From Fodinibacter sp963833495 (GTDB lineage: Bacteria; Actinomycetota; Actinomycetes; Actinomycetales; Dermatophilaceae): a stretch of DNA of 64,000 bases. The stretch's first letter is position 1. Each line of letters starts with the position of its first letter. This document shows, piece by piece, positions 7,937-15,938 of this stretch. The notes below the pieces were generated by a model that made no database searches, was not told the DNA's origin, and saw only the letters and a program-made list of their open reading frames with translations. The translations under genes were made by a program, and so were the position numbers. Location of the stretch: NCBI GenBank assembly GCA_963833495.1, contig CAWHYJ010000020.1, positions 322,691-386,690 on the forward strand. The letters run 5' to 3'.

Positions 7937-7960
7937 ACCTTTCGATTGAAGGACACCGAC

Positions 7961-8620
7961 ATGACCACCCTGTTGCACATCTCCGCATCTCCTCGCGGCC
8001 AGCGCTCCGAGTCCCTCGCCATCGCGAAGACGTTCCTCGACGAGCTGCGCGCGACGCGACCCCACGTCACGGTCGAGCACTGGGATCTCTGGGACGGCAC
8101 CCTGCCCGACTTCGGTCCGCCCGCTGCGGCAGCCAAGATGGCGATCTTCGGCGGCGCCGACCCCGAGGGCGACGAGGCCACCGCCTGGCGCGCCGCGCGT
8201 GAGACCTTCGAGCGCTTCGACTCCGCGGACCACTACCTGTTCACCGTGCCGATGTGGAACGCGTCGGTGCCGTACATCCTCAAGCAGCTCATCGACGTGA
8301 TCAGCCAGCCCGGCATGGTCTTTGGCTTCGACCCCGCCACTGGCTACACGGGCCTGCTCCAGAACAAGCGGGCGGCCGTCATCTACACCAGCGCGGTCTA
8401 CGGCCCCGGCCGCGGGCCGGGCTTCGGCAACGACTTCCAGCAGCCGTACTTCGAGGACTGGCTCCGCTGGGCCGGCGTCGACGACATCCGCAGCATCGCG
8501 TTCCGGCCCAACCTGGCCACCGTCGACCCGGAGCCGGCACGCAAGGCCGCGCACGACCGGGCCAGGGCGGTCGCGCGAGGGTTCCTGGCCTCGCCCGAGC
8601 CTGCGCTGCGTGCCGGGTGA
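7961..8620 (+). CDS. azoR: FMN-dependent NADH-azoreductase / quinone reductase
   Basis: A 219-residue flavodoxin-fold enzyme of the AzoR/AcpD family, which reduces quinones and azo compounds with NADH and FMN. The start LLHISASPRGQRSESLAIA is the FMN phosphate-binding loop, and PMWNASVPYILKQLID is the family hallmark. The length is close to the usual 200-210. The ATG at 7961 is preceded by AAGGA at 7949; an in-frame TTG five codons upstream is less likely. Control by the divergent MarR regulator is indicated by the palindromes in the intergenic region. Confidence 0.9.
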   Translation: MTTLLHISASPRGQRSESLAIAKTFLDELRATRPHVTVEHWDLWDGTLPDFGPPAAAAKMAIFGGADPEGDEATAWRAARETFERFDSADHYLFTVPMWNASVPYILKQLIDVISQPGMVFGFDPATGYTGLLQNKRAAVIYTSAVYGPGRGPGFGNDFQQPYFEDWLRWAGVDDIRSIAFRPNLATVDPEPARKAAHDRARAVARGFLASPEPALRAG

Positions 8621-8906
8621 CCCCCCTGATAAGTGCTCGTCTGGCAGACTTGCCGGCAGCAACTTCCGGCTACCAAGGTGTGCGACAACTGCACCTGACC
8701 CCTTAGAACGCCCGTGTCTCGGGTCCTACCCCCGCCCTGTACACGGAGACGGCGATGGGCGCTGGGTCGACCTGACCGCCCGGAGTCCTCGATGACTTCC
8801 CGAGTGCCTGCTCGCTGCCTATTCGGGCCGATCGCGCTGTGCGGTCTCATCGCCGCCAAGGGGTGACGTATTTGGGGGTCAACCGGCCGCAGTAGGTCTG
8901 GAGACA

Positions 8907-9028
8907 GCCCTCAGAACAGCCAGATCGAGCCGATCACGCTGAAACTCCTGCGGACTGTGTGCGGACTGCGAGGGGTCGCACCCCATCTGACCTGCGCAAA
9001 CGCGCCAACTCAGACGTTGAAGCGGAAC
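8907..9028 (+). repeat. Right att-like direct repeat overlapping ychF 3' end
   Basis: Aligns gap-free with 1095-1216. Bases 9010-9028 are the last codons and stop of ychF, and the remainder lies just downstream of the gene. This is the copy that keeps ychF intact, so the island lies on its left. The TGCGGAC doublet is at 8949-8967. The 8621-8906 stretch before it holds nothing I recognise. Confidence 0.75.
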
Positions 9029-10095
9029 TCCACGACGTCGCCGTCCTGCATCACGTACTCCTTGCCCTCCATACGCACCCGCCCGGCCGCACGGGCGGCG
9101 GCCATCGAGCCTGCGGCATCCAGATCGGTGAACGAGACGATCTCGGCCTTGATGAAGCCGCGCTGGAAGTCGGTGTGGATGACGCCCGCGGCCTGCGGTG
9201 CGGTCCAGCCCTGGTGGATGGTCCAGGCCCGCGACTCCTTCGGCCCGGCGGTGAGGTAGGTCTGCAGACCGAGAGTGTGGAAACCGACCCGCGCGAGCTG
9301 GTCGAGACCCGACTCCTCGGCGCCGAACGACTGGAGCATCTCGAGGGCGTCCTCCTCGGACATCTCCATGAGGTCCATCTCGAGCTTGGCGTTGAGGAAG
9401 ACCGCGTCGGCCGGCGCCACGAGCGCCCCGAGGCGGGCGTGCAGGTCGGCGTCGGCGAGCTGCTCCTCGTCGAGGTTGAACACGTAGATGAACGGCTTGG
9501 TCGTGAGCAGCCCCAAGGACGACGCCATGGCGAGGTCGACGCCCGCAGCCGCCCCCGCGGCATACAGCGTGTTGCCCTCCTCGAGCACCTTCTGGGCGGC
9601 GACGGCGTTCTCGTAGGCCGGCTTGGACTCCTTCTTGATCCGCGACTCCTTCTCGAGCCGCGTGACGGCCTTCTCGAGGGTCTGCAGGTCGGCGAGGATC
9701 AGCTCGGTGTGGATCGTCTCGATGTCCGAGCTCGGCGAGACCTTGCCGTCGACGTGCACGACGTCGCCGTCCTCGAAGGCCCGCACGACCTGGCAGATGG
9801 CGTCGGCCTCGCGGATGTTGGCCAGGAACTTGTTCCCCAGCCCCTCCCCCTCGGACGCGCCCCGCACGATGCCGGCGATGTCGACGAAGTCGACCGTGGC
9901 CGGCAGGATCTTCTCCGAGCCGAAGATCTCGGCCAGCCGCGCGAGCCGCTCGTCCGGCAGCGGGACGACGCCCACGTTGGGGTCGATCGTCGCGAACGGG
10001 TAGTTCGCCGCGAGGACGTTGTTCTTGGTCAGAGCGTTGAACATCGTGGACTTGCCGACGTTGGGCAGTCCGACGATTCCGATTTGAAGGGCCAC
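9010..10095 (-). CDS. ychF: Redox-regulated ATPase YchF
   Basis: A 361-residue Obg-family P-loop protein that prefers ATP and binds ribosomes. GLPNVGKST (residues 9-17) is the P-loop, ATIDPNVGVV the switch I region and DIAGIVRGASEGEGLGN the switch II region. A coiled-coil insertion follows, then the C-terminal TGS domain (about 278-361) ending VVEFRFNV. The length matches the family. Its last codons lie inside the right att-like repeat, so the gene end was probably the integration target and was restored on insertion. Confidence 0.97.
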   Translation of the reverse strand: MALQIGIVGLPNVGKSTMFNALTKNNVLAANYPFATIDPNVGVVPLPDERLARLAEIFGSEKILPATVDFVDIAGIVRGASEGEGLGNKFLANIREADAICQVVRAFEDGDVVHVDGKVSPSSDIETIHTELILADLQTLEKAVTRLEKESRIKKESKPAYENAVAAQKVLEEGNTLYAAGAAAGVDLAMASSLGLLTTKPFIYVFNLDEEQLADADLHARLGALVAPADAVFLNAKLEMDLMEMSEEDALEMLQSFGAEESGLDQLARVGFHTLGLQTYLTAGPKESRAWTIHQGWTAPQAAGVIHTDFQRGFIKAEIVSFTDLDAAGSMAAARAAGRVRMEGKEYVMQDGDVVEFRFNV

Positions 10096-10152
10096 GAGGC
10101 CGAGAGTCTACCGGCGCGCACGGGTCGTCCCCGCCGCGCCGGGGGGCGGGGC

Positions 10153-10668
10153 TCACACCCCGGGCGGCTCGCTGTTCTCCAGGTATGCCGTCTGCTCGGC
10201 GTCGTGGGCGAGCTCGAGCATGCGCGCGGTGTAGGGCGCGACGTGCGCCGCGGCATCCGCGACCGTGCGCCAGTGGGCGCCGGCGATCTCGCGGCGGAGG
10301 AAGAGCGCGGGGTCGAGCTCACCGGTGTCGTGTACGCCGAGGTCGAACAGGTAGAGCATGGCGTCGTCCCAGCCCCGCCACGGCGGCAGCCAGTTGACGG
10401 CGAGGAGGCGGCCGGCGGTGACGTGGATGCCGAGCTCCTCCTCGACCTCGCGCTCGACGCAGGTGGCCGGGGACTCCCCCGGGTCGACGACGCCGCCGGG
10501 CAGGTCCCACTCCTTCTTGTAGCTGAGCTCGCAGAGCAGCACCTCGCCGGCGGGGTTGCGCAGGACGCCCTGGCCGATGGTGCGCTTCTTGGGCAGCCGG
10601 GCGTTGAGGATGGAGATGCGCCGCAGGCGCTCGCGCTCGGACTCGGAGCGGCGGGGGCGGTCAGCCAC
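10153..10668 (-). CDS. NUDIX hydrolase
   Basis: A 171-residue NUDIX-fold hydrolase. The Nudix box GGVVDPGESPATCVEREV-EEELGI fits GX5EX7REUXEEXGU fully, so the catalytic glutamates are present. The substrate (a nucleoside diphosphate linked to X) is not evident. The GTG start overlaps the last bases of the upstream HIT-like gene by 8 nt, indicating a coupled pair. The pairing suggests linked nucleotide clean-up, which is inference. Confidence 0.85.
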   Translation of the reverse strand: MADRPRRSESERERLRRISILNARLPKKRTIGQGVLRNPAGEVLLCELSYKKEWDLPGGVVDPGESPATCVEREVEEELGIHVTAGRLLAVNWLPPWRGWDDAMLYLFDLGVHDTGELDPALFLRREIAGAHWRTVADAAAHVAPYTARMLELAHDAEQTAYLENSEPPGV

Positions 10669-11296
10669 GGACAGCTCGCCCCCCGAGGTCGGCGACGAGC
10701 CGCTCGACGACGAACGCCGCGTTGGCGTCGCGCACCTCGAGGGGCACAGGCGGCAGGAAGTCGTCCCACACGACCATGAACGAGCCGCGCAGCTCCGGCA
10801 TCCGCGCGGGCCGGGCCATGAACCACCAGTGCGCGTGCGCCCCACCGTCACCCACCCGGATGACGTGGCAGCGGGCGACGCTCGGCAGCGCCTCGACGGC
10901 GCGGACGAGGGCCACCTGCACGCGGCCGGACGAGGCGGCCAGTTCGTCGGGCAGGTCGGGCACGTCGAGGTGTCGGTGCGGCACGAGCGAGAGCACGAGG
11001 GGGGCTCCGGACGGCGGGGCCACCTTGAGCCGCCAGTCGTCGTCCGCCCAGACGACCGCCCAGCCGCCCGGTTCGGGAGCGGGGTCGGGCTCGGCGCAGT
11101 GGCACGTGGCGGGGTCATCCCCCGAGCGCGGCGCCTCGTCGGTCACCAGGGTCGGGCCGGACTTGAGCCGGAGGCCCTCGACCTCGAACGGGAAGACGTC
11201 CCAGGCGACCACGCCGTCGGGATCGATGCCCAGCCGTCCGTCGCAGCCGGTGGCCGCCGCGACCCGGGCGGCGTAGGTCTGGACGTCCTCGGGCAT
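10661..11296 (-). CDS. HIT-like protein, function uncertain
   Basis: A 211-residue protein. The C-terminal half contains HVIRVGDGGAHAHWWFMARP, where His-x-His followed by hydrophobics resembles a reduced histidine-triad (HIT) active site, and PLVLSLVPHRHLDVPDL resembles the preceding HIT strand. Later LRGSFMVVWDDFLPPVP is common to actinobacterial homologues. HIT proteins hydrolyse nucleotide conjugates, and the overlap with a NUDIX gene supports a nucleotide-related role. The family assignment is moderate because the full HxHxHxx triad is not present. Confidence 0.55.
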   Translation of the reverse strand: MPEDVQTYAARVAAATGCDGRLGIDPDGVVAWDVFPFEVEGLRLKSGPTLVTDEAPRSGDDPATCHCAEPDPAPEPGGWAVVWADDDWRLKVAPPSGAPLVLSLVPHRHLDVPDLPDELAASSGRVQVALVRAVEALPSVARCHVIRVGDGGAHAHWWFMARPARMPELRGSFMVVWDDFLPPVPLEVRDANAAFVVERLVADLGGRAVRG

Positions 11297-11426
11297 GCGG
11301 CGACCCTACCCACGCGGACCGGTGAGAACCGTCGAGGTCCCACGACGCGCTGACGAGCGAAGCGGATCATCCGCGTGTCGCGGGATGTCGTCGGCCGCTG
11401 TCGGTGGCCGGTGGGATGGTCGCCCC

Positions 11427-12623
11427 ATGAACGCAGCGGTGTGGGGCCTGGTCGGTCTGGTCGTCGGCATCGGCGTCGCGGTGGCGGTGTGCCGGCTGCT
11501 GTATGCCGCGCGCTCGGCCGCCGTCGGCGCCGAGCGTGACCTGCTGCGCGAGCGGGTGCTCGACCTCGAGACCTCGTTGGCCGAGGACATGGAGACGGCC
11601 GCCCTGCTGGCCCCGCTCAAGGACGCGCTGGTACGCGTCGAGACCCACGTCGGCTCGCTCGAGCGCGACCGCATGGAGCAGTTCGGCTCGCTACGAGCCC
11701 TGCTGTCCCGGGTCGAGGGCGAGACCCAGCACCTCGGCCGACAGACGGCGTCGCTGGCCGGTTCGCTGCGCTCCTCGACCGTGCGTGGCGCCTGGGGCGA
11801 GGTGCAGCTGCGGCGGGTGCTCGAGGCGTCGGGGATGCTGTCGCGCTGCGACTTCGACGAGCAGGTCACCGCGGTCAGTGCCCACGACCGCGGGGTTCGG
11901 CCCGACGTCGTCGTGCGGCTGCCCGGCAGCAAGGTGCTGGTCATCGACGCCAAGGCCCCGATGAACGCCTTCCTCGACGCGCAGGCCGACGACCTGCCCG
12001 ACGACGAGAGGGCTGCGCTGCTGGTCGACCACGCCACGGGGCTCGGGCGGCACGTCGCCGCGCTGGCCGCCAAGGAGTACTGGTCCGCCTTCCGCGAGGG
12101 CCCCGAGATGGTCGTCTGCTTCGTGCCCAGCGACGCGATGCTCGGCGCGGCGCTGGCCGCCTCGCCCTCGCTGCACGAGCGAGCGCTGGCCCAGCGGGTC
12201 GTGCTCGTCGGCCCGGGTGCCCTGATGGCCCTGTTGCGCACCGTCGCCTTCACCTGGCAGCAGGACGCCCTGTCGGCCAGCGCCCGCGAGCTGCTCGACC
12301 TCGGTCGCGACCTGCACCGTCGCCTGGCCACCCTCGGCGGGCACACTGCGAAGGTCGGCCGCAGCCTGCAGTCGAGCGTCGAGGCCTACAACGCGATGGT
12401 CGGGGCGCTCGAGTCACGCGTGATGGTCACCGCGCGTCGGATGCACGACCTCGACCTCGTCGGCGACGAGATCTCGGTGCTCACGCCGGTCGAGACCGCA
12501 CCCCGGCCGCTCACCTCGCAGGAGCTGATCGACGCCGCCACCGCCGAGGAGGCCCGCCCCGAGCTGCTCCTCGACCTCGACCTGGGGGCCCCCACCCTGC
12601 CGCACCGACGCGACGCCGGCTGA
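11427..12623 (+). CDS. rmuC: DNA recombination protein RmuC
   Basis: A 398-residue protein with one N-terminal membrane helix (residues 4-25), a coiled coil (about 30-120) and the RmuC core. The core contains SSTVRGAWGEVQLRRVLEASGML and the PD-(D/E)XK-like strand RPDVVVRLPGSKVLVIDAKAPMNAFLDA, followed by MVVCFVPSDAML. RmuC limits inverted-repeat-mediated rearrangements in E. coli. The start ATG at 11427 was chosen because the membrane segment begins there; the upstream frame is low-complexity. Confidence 0.93.
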   Translation: MNAAVWGLVGLVVGIGVAVAVCRLLYAARSAAVGAERDLLRERVLDLETSLAEDMETAALLAPLKDALVRVETHVGSLERDRMEQFGSLRALLSRVEGETQHLGRQTASLAGSLRSSTVRGAWGEVQLRRVLEASGMLSRCDFDEQVTAVSAHDRGVRPDVVVRLPGSKVLVIDAKAPMNAFLDAQADDLPDDERAALLVDHATGLGRHVAALAAKEYWSAFREGPEMVVCFVPSDAMLGAALAASPSLHERALAQRVVLVGPGALMALLRTVAFTWQQDALSASARELLDLGRDLHRRLATLGGHTAKVGRSLQSSVEAYNAMVGALESRVMVTARRMHDLDLVGDEISVLTPVETAPRPLTSQELIDAATAEEARPELLLDLDLGAPTLPHRRDAG

Positions 12624-12682
12624 GCAGGGGCTGCTCGGCGGTTCGCCCGCGCGAGCGGCGCGGTTCGTGGTCGGATGTCCGC

Positions 12683-13267
12683 GTGGGGCGCCGGCGGGGC
12701 GGATGGGTGGTCGTGGCATCGGTCGCACTGGTGGTGGGCGGGTGCGCCGGCACGTCGGCGACGCCACCGCTATCGGCAGGCCGGGCATCCGTGCCGTCGG
12801 TCGTGCGCCAGGGGCCGGGCACGGGGGACGTGCTGGTCCAGGGCACCGTGACCGGCCTCGACCCGTCAGCCGGGCCGACCTCGGTGGCCGTCATGGTGTG
12901 GCCGATCGACGACGGTGCGGCGAAGGTGGGCGACATCGTCGACACCCTCGACCTGCCACCCGTCACAGTGGACGCCTCGGGCCACTGGGCGGTCGAGCTC
13001 GACCCCGCCACCGTGACCTCGAAGTACCTCACCGCGGAATCGCCCTGGGTGAACTTCGACATCCAGGTGATGAACGCCTCGACCGGCACGAGCTGGGGCA
13101 GCACCGCGTTCCTCGTCGACGACCCGGGCGTCTGGCGCAGCGAGGGGGCCGGGGTGGCCGACCGCGTCATCGACGTCTCGATGGACTTCGGTGCCCCGCA
13201 GGTATCGGTCACCGACTCCCTCGGGGAGGCCACCACGTCGCCGCTGACACTCGCGCCACGCGGCTGA
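12683..13267 (+). CDS. Secreted lipoprotein of unknown function
   Basis: A 194-residue protein. The N-terminus MGRRRGGWVVVASVALVVGGC is a lipoprotein signal with lipobox VGGC (Cys21), followed by a disordered Ser/Thr/Pro-rich linker and a beta-rich domain of about 130 residues (GTVTGLDPSAG; GHWAVELDPATV; FDIQVMNASTG). The layout resembles a carboxypeptidase-regulatory or DNRLRE-type beta domain, but I do not recognise the family. The GTG start at 12683 fits the signal peptide. It is a single gene between rmuC and a convergent acetyltransferase. Confidence 0.65.
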   Translation: MGRRRGGWVVVASVALVVGGCAGTSATPPLSAGRASVPSVVRQGPGTGDVLVQGTVTGLDPSAGPTSVAVMVWPIDDGAAKVGDIVDTLDLPPVTVDASGHWAVELDPATVTSKYLTAESPWVNFDIQVMNASTGTSWGSTAFLVDDPGVWRSEGAGVADRVIDVSMDFGAPQVSVTDSLGEATTSPLTLAPRG

Positions 13268-13285
13268 TCCGGCGCGCTGGGTGAG

Positions 13286-13858
13286 TCACCCGTCGAGCGC
13301 GGCGAACTCGCGGTCGAGCACCCCCATGACGACGTCATCGTGCCACCGGCCGTCGACCCAGCAGCTCTCCCGCTCGCGGCCCTCCTCCACGAAGCCGCAG
13401 GCCCGGTAGGCGGCGATGGCCCGCTCGTTGAAGGCGAGCACCTTGAGGTCGACCCGGTGCATCCCCAGCGTGCCGAAGGCGTGCCGCAGCACCAGCCGGA
13501 TCGCCTCGGCGCCCAGCCCCCGGCCCAGGAACTGCGGCGCGTACATCCCGATCGCCAGGCGCGCCTTGCGACCTCCCTCGCGGACGTCGGACAGGATCAC
13601 CGCACCCGCGAGCTCGCCGTCGCTCTCGATCGCCCAGCACCACGCCCCCGCAGCCGCCCGGGCCGCCAAGTGACCCGGCCAGGCTGCCACCTCCTCGTCG
13701 GTCATCGGCCGGGTGTCGGTGTCAGCGCCGTAGCCGCGCTCGATCTCGCGGTGCCACCCGTGCCGCTGCCGGGCCAGCACGTCGTCATCCCGAAAGACCC
13801 GCAACGTGACGCGCGATCCCGTCAAGGTCGGGGTCGGCGGTGTCGTCATGGCCGACAT
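13286..13858 (-). CDS. GNAT N-acetyltransferase (RimJ/RimL-like)
   Basis: A 190-residue acetyltransferase. It has an N-terminal TLTGSRVTLRVFRDDDV as in RimJ/RimL proteins, the acetyl-CoA motif GMYAPQFLGRGLGAEAIRLVLRHAF (Q/RxxGxG/A) and the C-terminal KVLAFNERAIAAYRACGFVEEGRERE. The substrate is unknown; ribosomal N-terminal or small-molecule amines are typical. ATGs at 13858 and 13849 are both possible starts. Confidence 0.85.
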   Translation of the reverse strand: MSAMTTPPTPTLTGSRVTLRVFRDDDVLARQRHGWHREIERGYGADTDTRPMTDEEVAAWPGHLAARAAAGAWCWAIESDGELAGAVILSDVREGGRKARLAIGMYAPQFLGRGLGAEAIRLVLRHAFGTLGMHRVDLKVLAFNERAIAAYRACGFVEEGRERESCWVDGRWHDDVVMGVLDREFAALDG

Positions 13859-13872
13859 CGTGCCCCAGGCCG

Positions 13873-14580
13873 TCAGCGCAGGGAGCGCCGAACTGCCGCC
13901 CGGCCGACCAGCCGGCCGAGCAAGGCACCCGTGGCCGCCCCCACGAGCACGTCGCCCGGGTAGTGCACGCCCGTGTAGACCCGCGAGAAGGCCACCGTGG
14001 CACCCGCCGCCCGTAGCGGCCAGCGCAGTGCCGGCACCACGTCGCCGACGGCGACCGCGAAGGCGAGGGCGGATGCCGAGTGGCCTGAGGGGAACGACGT
14101 CGAGGTCGGCATCGGCACCCAGCGCGCCTCGGGCACCGCATGCCCCTCGCGGTCGGGCCGCGCGCGGTCACCGGCGAACTTCATCGGCTGGTTGACGACC
14201 AGGGACGCCGCACCGATGGCGACCACCCCGGCCCGGGCGGCCCGCCGGCCGGTGCGGCCGCCGAACAGTGCCAGCGCGCCGGCCACCAGGAACCACGGCT
14301 TGGAGTGGTTGGCGAAGTGCGACAGCCGGCTCAGCGGGGCGTCGAACGCCGGGGTCGACGTGCGGGCCACGGCCACATAGGCCGAGCGGTCGAGCTCCCC
14401 GAGCCGGTGGAGGATCGTCGACGCCCTCGCCGCGACCGGGTGGCCGGTCGTACCGCGGTCATCCAACCGCCGAGCCAGCCGCTCCTCGACGGGCTCCACC
14501 CCGACGACCCGGTCGACCTGCGCGTTCGCGGCGGTCGGTCGGCCCGCGCTCCCCGCGCCCCCGGCGCCCAGGTCGCTCAC
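13873..14580 (-). CDS. PAP2-family membrane phosphatase
   Basis: A 235-residue integral membrane phosphatase. It carries all three PAP2 motifs: KFAGDRARP (KX6RP form), FPSGHSA and SRVYTGVHYPGD (SRX5HX3D). Hydrophobic segments flank these motifs. The GTG start overlaps the stop of the diacylglycerol kinase gene (GTGA). The physical coupling of a lipid kinase and a lipid phosphatase suggests turnover of phosphatidic acid, polyprenyl phosphate or a related lipid; substrate inferred. Confidence 0.85.
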   Translation of the reverse strand: MSDLGAGGAGSAGRPTAANAQVDRVVGVEPVEERLARRLDDRGTTGHPVAARASTILHRLGELDRSAYVAVARTSTPAFDAPLSRLSHFANHSKPWFLVAGALALFGGRTGRRAARAGVVAIGAASLVVNQPMKFAGDRARPDREGHAVPEARWVPMPTSTSFPSGHSASALAFAVAVGDVVPALRWPLRAAGATVAFSRVYTGVHYPGDVLVGAATGALLGRLVGRAAVRRSLR

Positions 14581-15938
14581 GTCGACACCACCGGCCGGCC
14601 CAGCGCCGTACCCCACAGGTCACCGAGCGTCGACATCGACGTCACGTGCACCGCGGGACCGGCGACCGGCCGGGAGAGCACGGCCCGGGCCTGCCGCACC
14701 GTCAGCGCTCCCGGCCGGACCACGAAGCGCAATGGGGCGTCCATGGTGAGCGCCTCACCGTCGACGCCGACCTCGACCGGCCCGCCCGAGCCGACCTCGA
14801 ACTCGGTGGCGGTCCACTCGTTCCATCCCGAGAACCGGCCCACCTGCCCGGCGGCCTCGAGCGCGGCGAACTTCTGGGCATCCGCCGCGCCGCGCACCAG
14901 CACCGACACCACCCCCAGCCGCCCGGTGTCGAGGGCCGGGCGGGTGGACCCGCCGCGCAGGTGCGAGAGCTGGTAGGGGTTGTTCGACACCAGCACCAGG
15001 TTGGCCGACGACGTCCGCTCCCCCGACGGCAGCGTGAACTGCAGGTCGAGCGGCACCGCCGCCGGCCCGATCAGGTCGGGCAACGTGTCGGCGGCCGTGC
15101 GGATCTTGGCGTCGCGGTACTCCTGCGACTGCACGATCTTGGCGTAGAGCCCCATCGACGCGTTGTTGACGAAGGTGCGGCCGTTCACCTCCGCGAGGTC
15201 GATCCGTCGGTCGATGCCGTCGGTGTACGCGTCGAGGGCTCCCACCACGTCGGCCCGGTCCATGCCCAGGTCGAGCGCGAAGTGGTTGCGCGTCCCGGCG
15301 GGGATGACGACCATCGGGATGCCGTGCCGGCTCGCCACCGAGGCCACGAGCGCCTGCGAGCCGTCGCCACCGGCCATGCCGATGACGTCCGCGCCGCGCG
15401 CCACGGCATCCTCGGCGAGCGCCAGGAGGTCAGAGCCCTTGTAGAGCACGATCGGCTCGATGCCGCGCTCGCGACACAGCCGCTCGAGCTCGAACTTCTC
15501 GACCTTCCCGCCCCCGGACCACGGGTTCATGATCAGCACCGCGTGGCGAGCGGGCGGTGCCGCGACGACGGTTGAGGGGTCTGGCGTCGACGGCCGCAGG
15601 GCGACTCGAGCCGCCGCGGCCGACACCGCGACGAGGGCCACGCCCACGACGAGCACCCGCACGCTCTGGCTGGCCACCATGACCACGGCGAAGACGACCA
15701 GGGACGTGAGCCCGACCCCGATCGCGAGAAGTCGCGGGGTCCCCCGTCTCGAGACGGCGAACCACGCCGCGACCACCGTGACCGACAGCGTCACCAGCCC
15801 CGCCAGCAGCACGTCCCATCGGCGGATCAGGACGACGAGCATGAACAGGGCCGCTGCGCCGAGGGCCAGGTACGCCAGCCAGGCGGCGGCTTGCTGCTGT
15901 CGGGTGGGCGCGTTGCTCTGCCCGGGTCGTGCGGTCAC
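14577..15938 (-). CDS. Diacylglycerol kinase-family lipid kinase with N-terminal membrane domain
   Basis: A 453-residue protein. Residues 17-115 hold about four membrane helices. Residues 130-440 form a DAGK catalytic domain (ATP cone-like fold) with NPWSGGGKVEKFE, the nucleotide-binding GMAGGDGSQALVA (GGDGS at 190-194), IPAGTRNHFALDLGM and FVNNASMGLYAKIV. Soluble DgkB/YegS-type enzymes lack the membrane portion, so this is the membrane-fused actinobacterial form. The GTG start overlaps the SulP stop (GTGA) and the stop overlaps the PAP2 start, giving a tightly coupled three-gene operon. Confidence 0.88.
   Translation of the reverse strand: MTARPGQSNAPTRQQQAAAWLAYLALGAAALFMLVVLIRRWDVLLAGLVTLSVTVVAAWFAVSRRGTPRLLAIGVGLTSLVVFAVVMVASQSVRVLVVGVALVAVSAAAARVALRPSTPDPSTVVAAPPARHAVLIMNPWSGGGKVEKFELERLCRERGIEPIVLYKGSDLLALAEDAVARGADVIGMAGGDGSQALVASVASRHGIPMVVIPAGTRNHFALDLGMDRADVVGALDAYTDGIDRRIDLAEVNGRTFVNNASMGLYAKIVQSQEYRDAKIRTAADTLPDLIGPAAVPLDLQFTLPSGERTSSANLVLVSNNPYQLSHLRGGSTRPALDTGRLGVVSVLVRGAADAQKFAALEAAGQVGRFSGWNEWTATEFEVGSGGPVEVGVDGEALTMDAPLRFVVRPGALTVRQARAVLSRPVAGPAVHVTSMSTLGDLWGTALGRPVVST

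Larger units (their letters stand above)
1095..9028. mobile_element. Putative integrative island inserted at the 3' end of ychF
   Basis: The segment is bounded by two 122-bp direct repeats (1095-1216 and 8907-9028), identical at about 76 of the inner 80 positions. The right copy contains the last 19 bases of ychF, and the left copy carries the same bases without the rest of the gene. Between them are accessory genes and the remains of a tyrosine integrase and of a restriction subunit. This is the architecture of an island that integrated into the 3' end of ychF while restoring the gene. The integrase is broken, so the island is probably fixed. ychF as an attachment gene is my inference from these repeats. 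Confidence 0.7.

Noticed and set aside
8959..10779. A 606-codon open frame on the + strand across ychF and the NUDIX gene
   Set aside because: It is the antisense shadow of well-supported genes in GC-rich DNA, with Leu/Val/Arg/Gly-biased composition and no family features.
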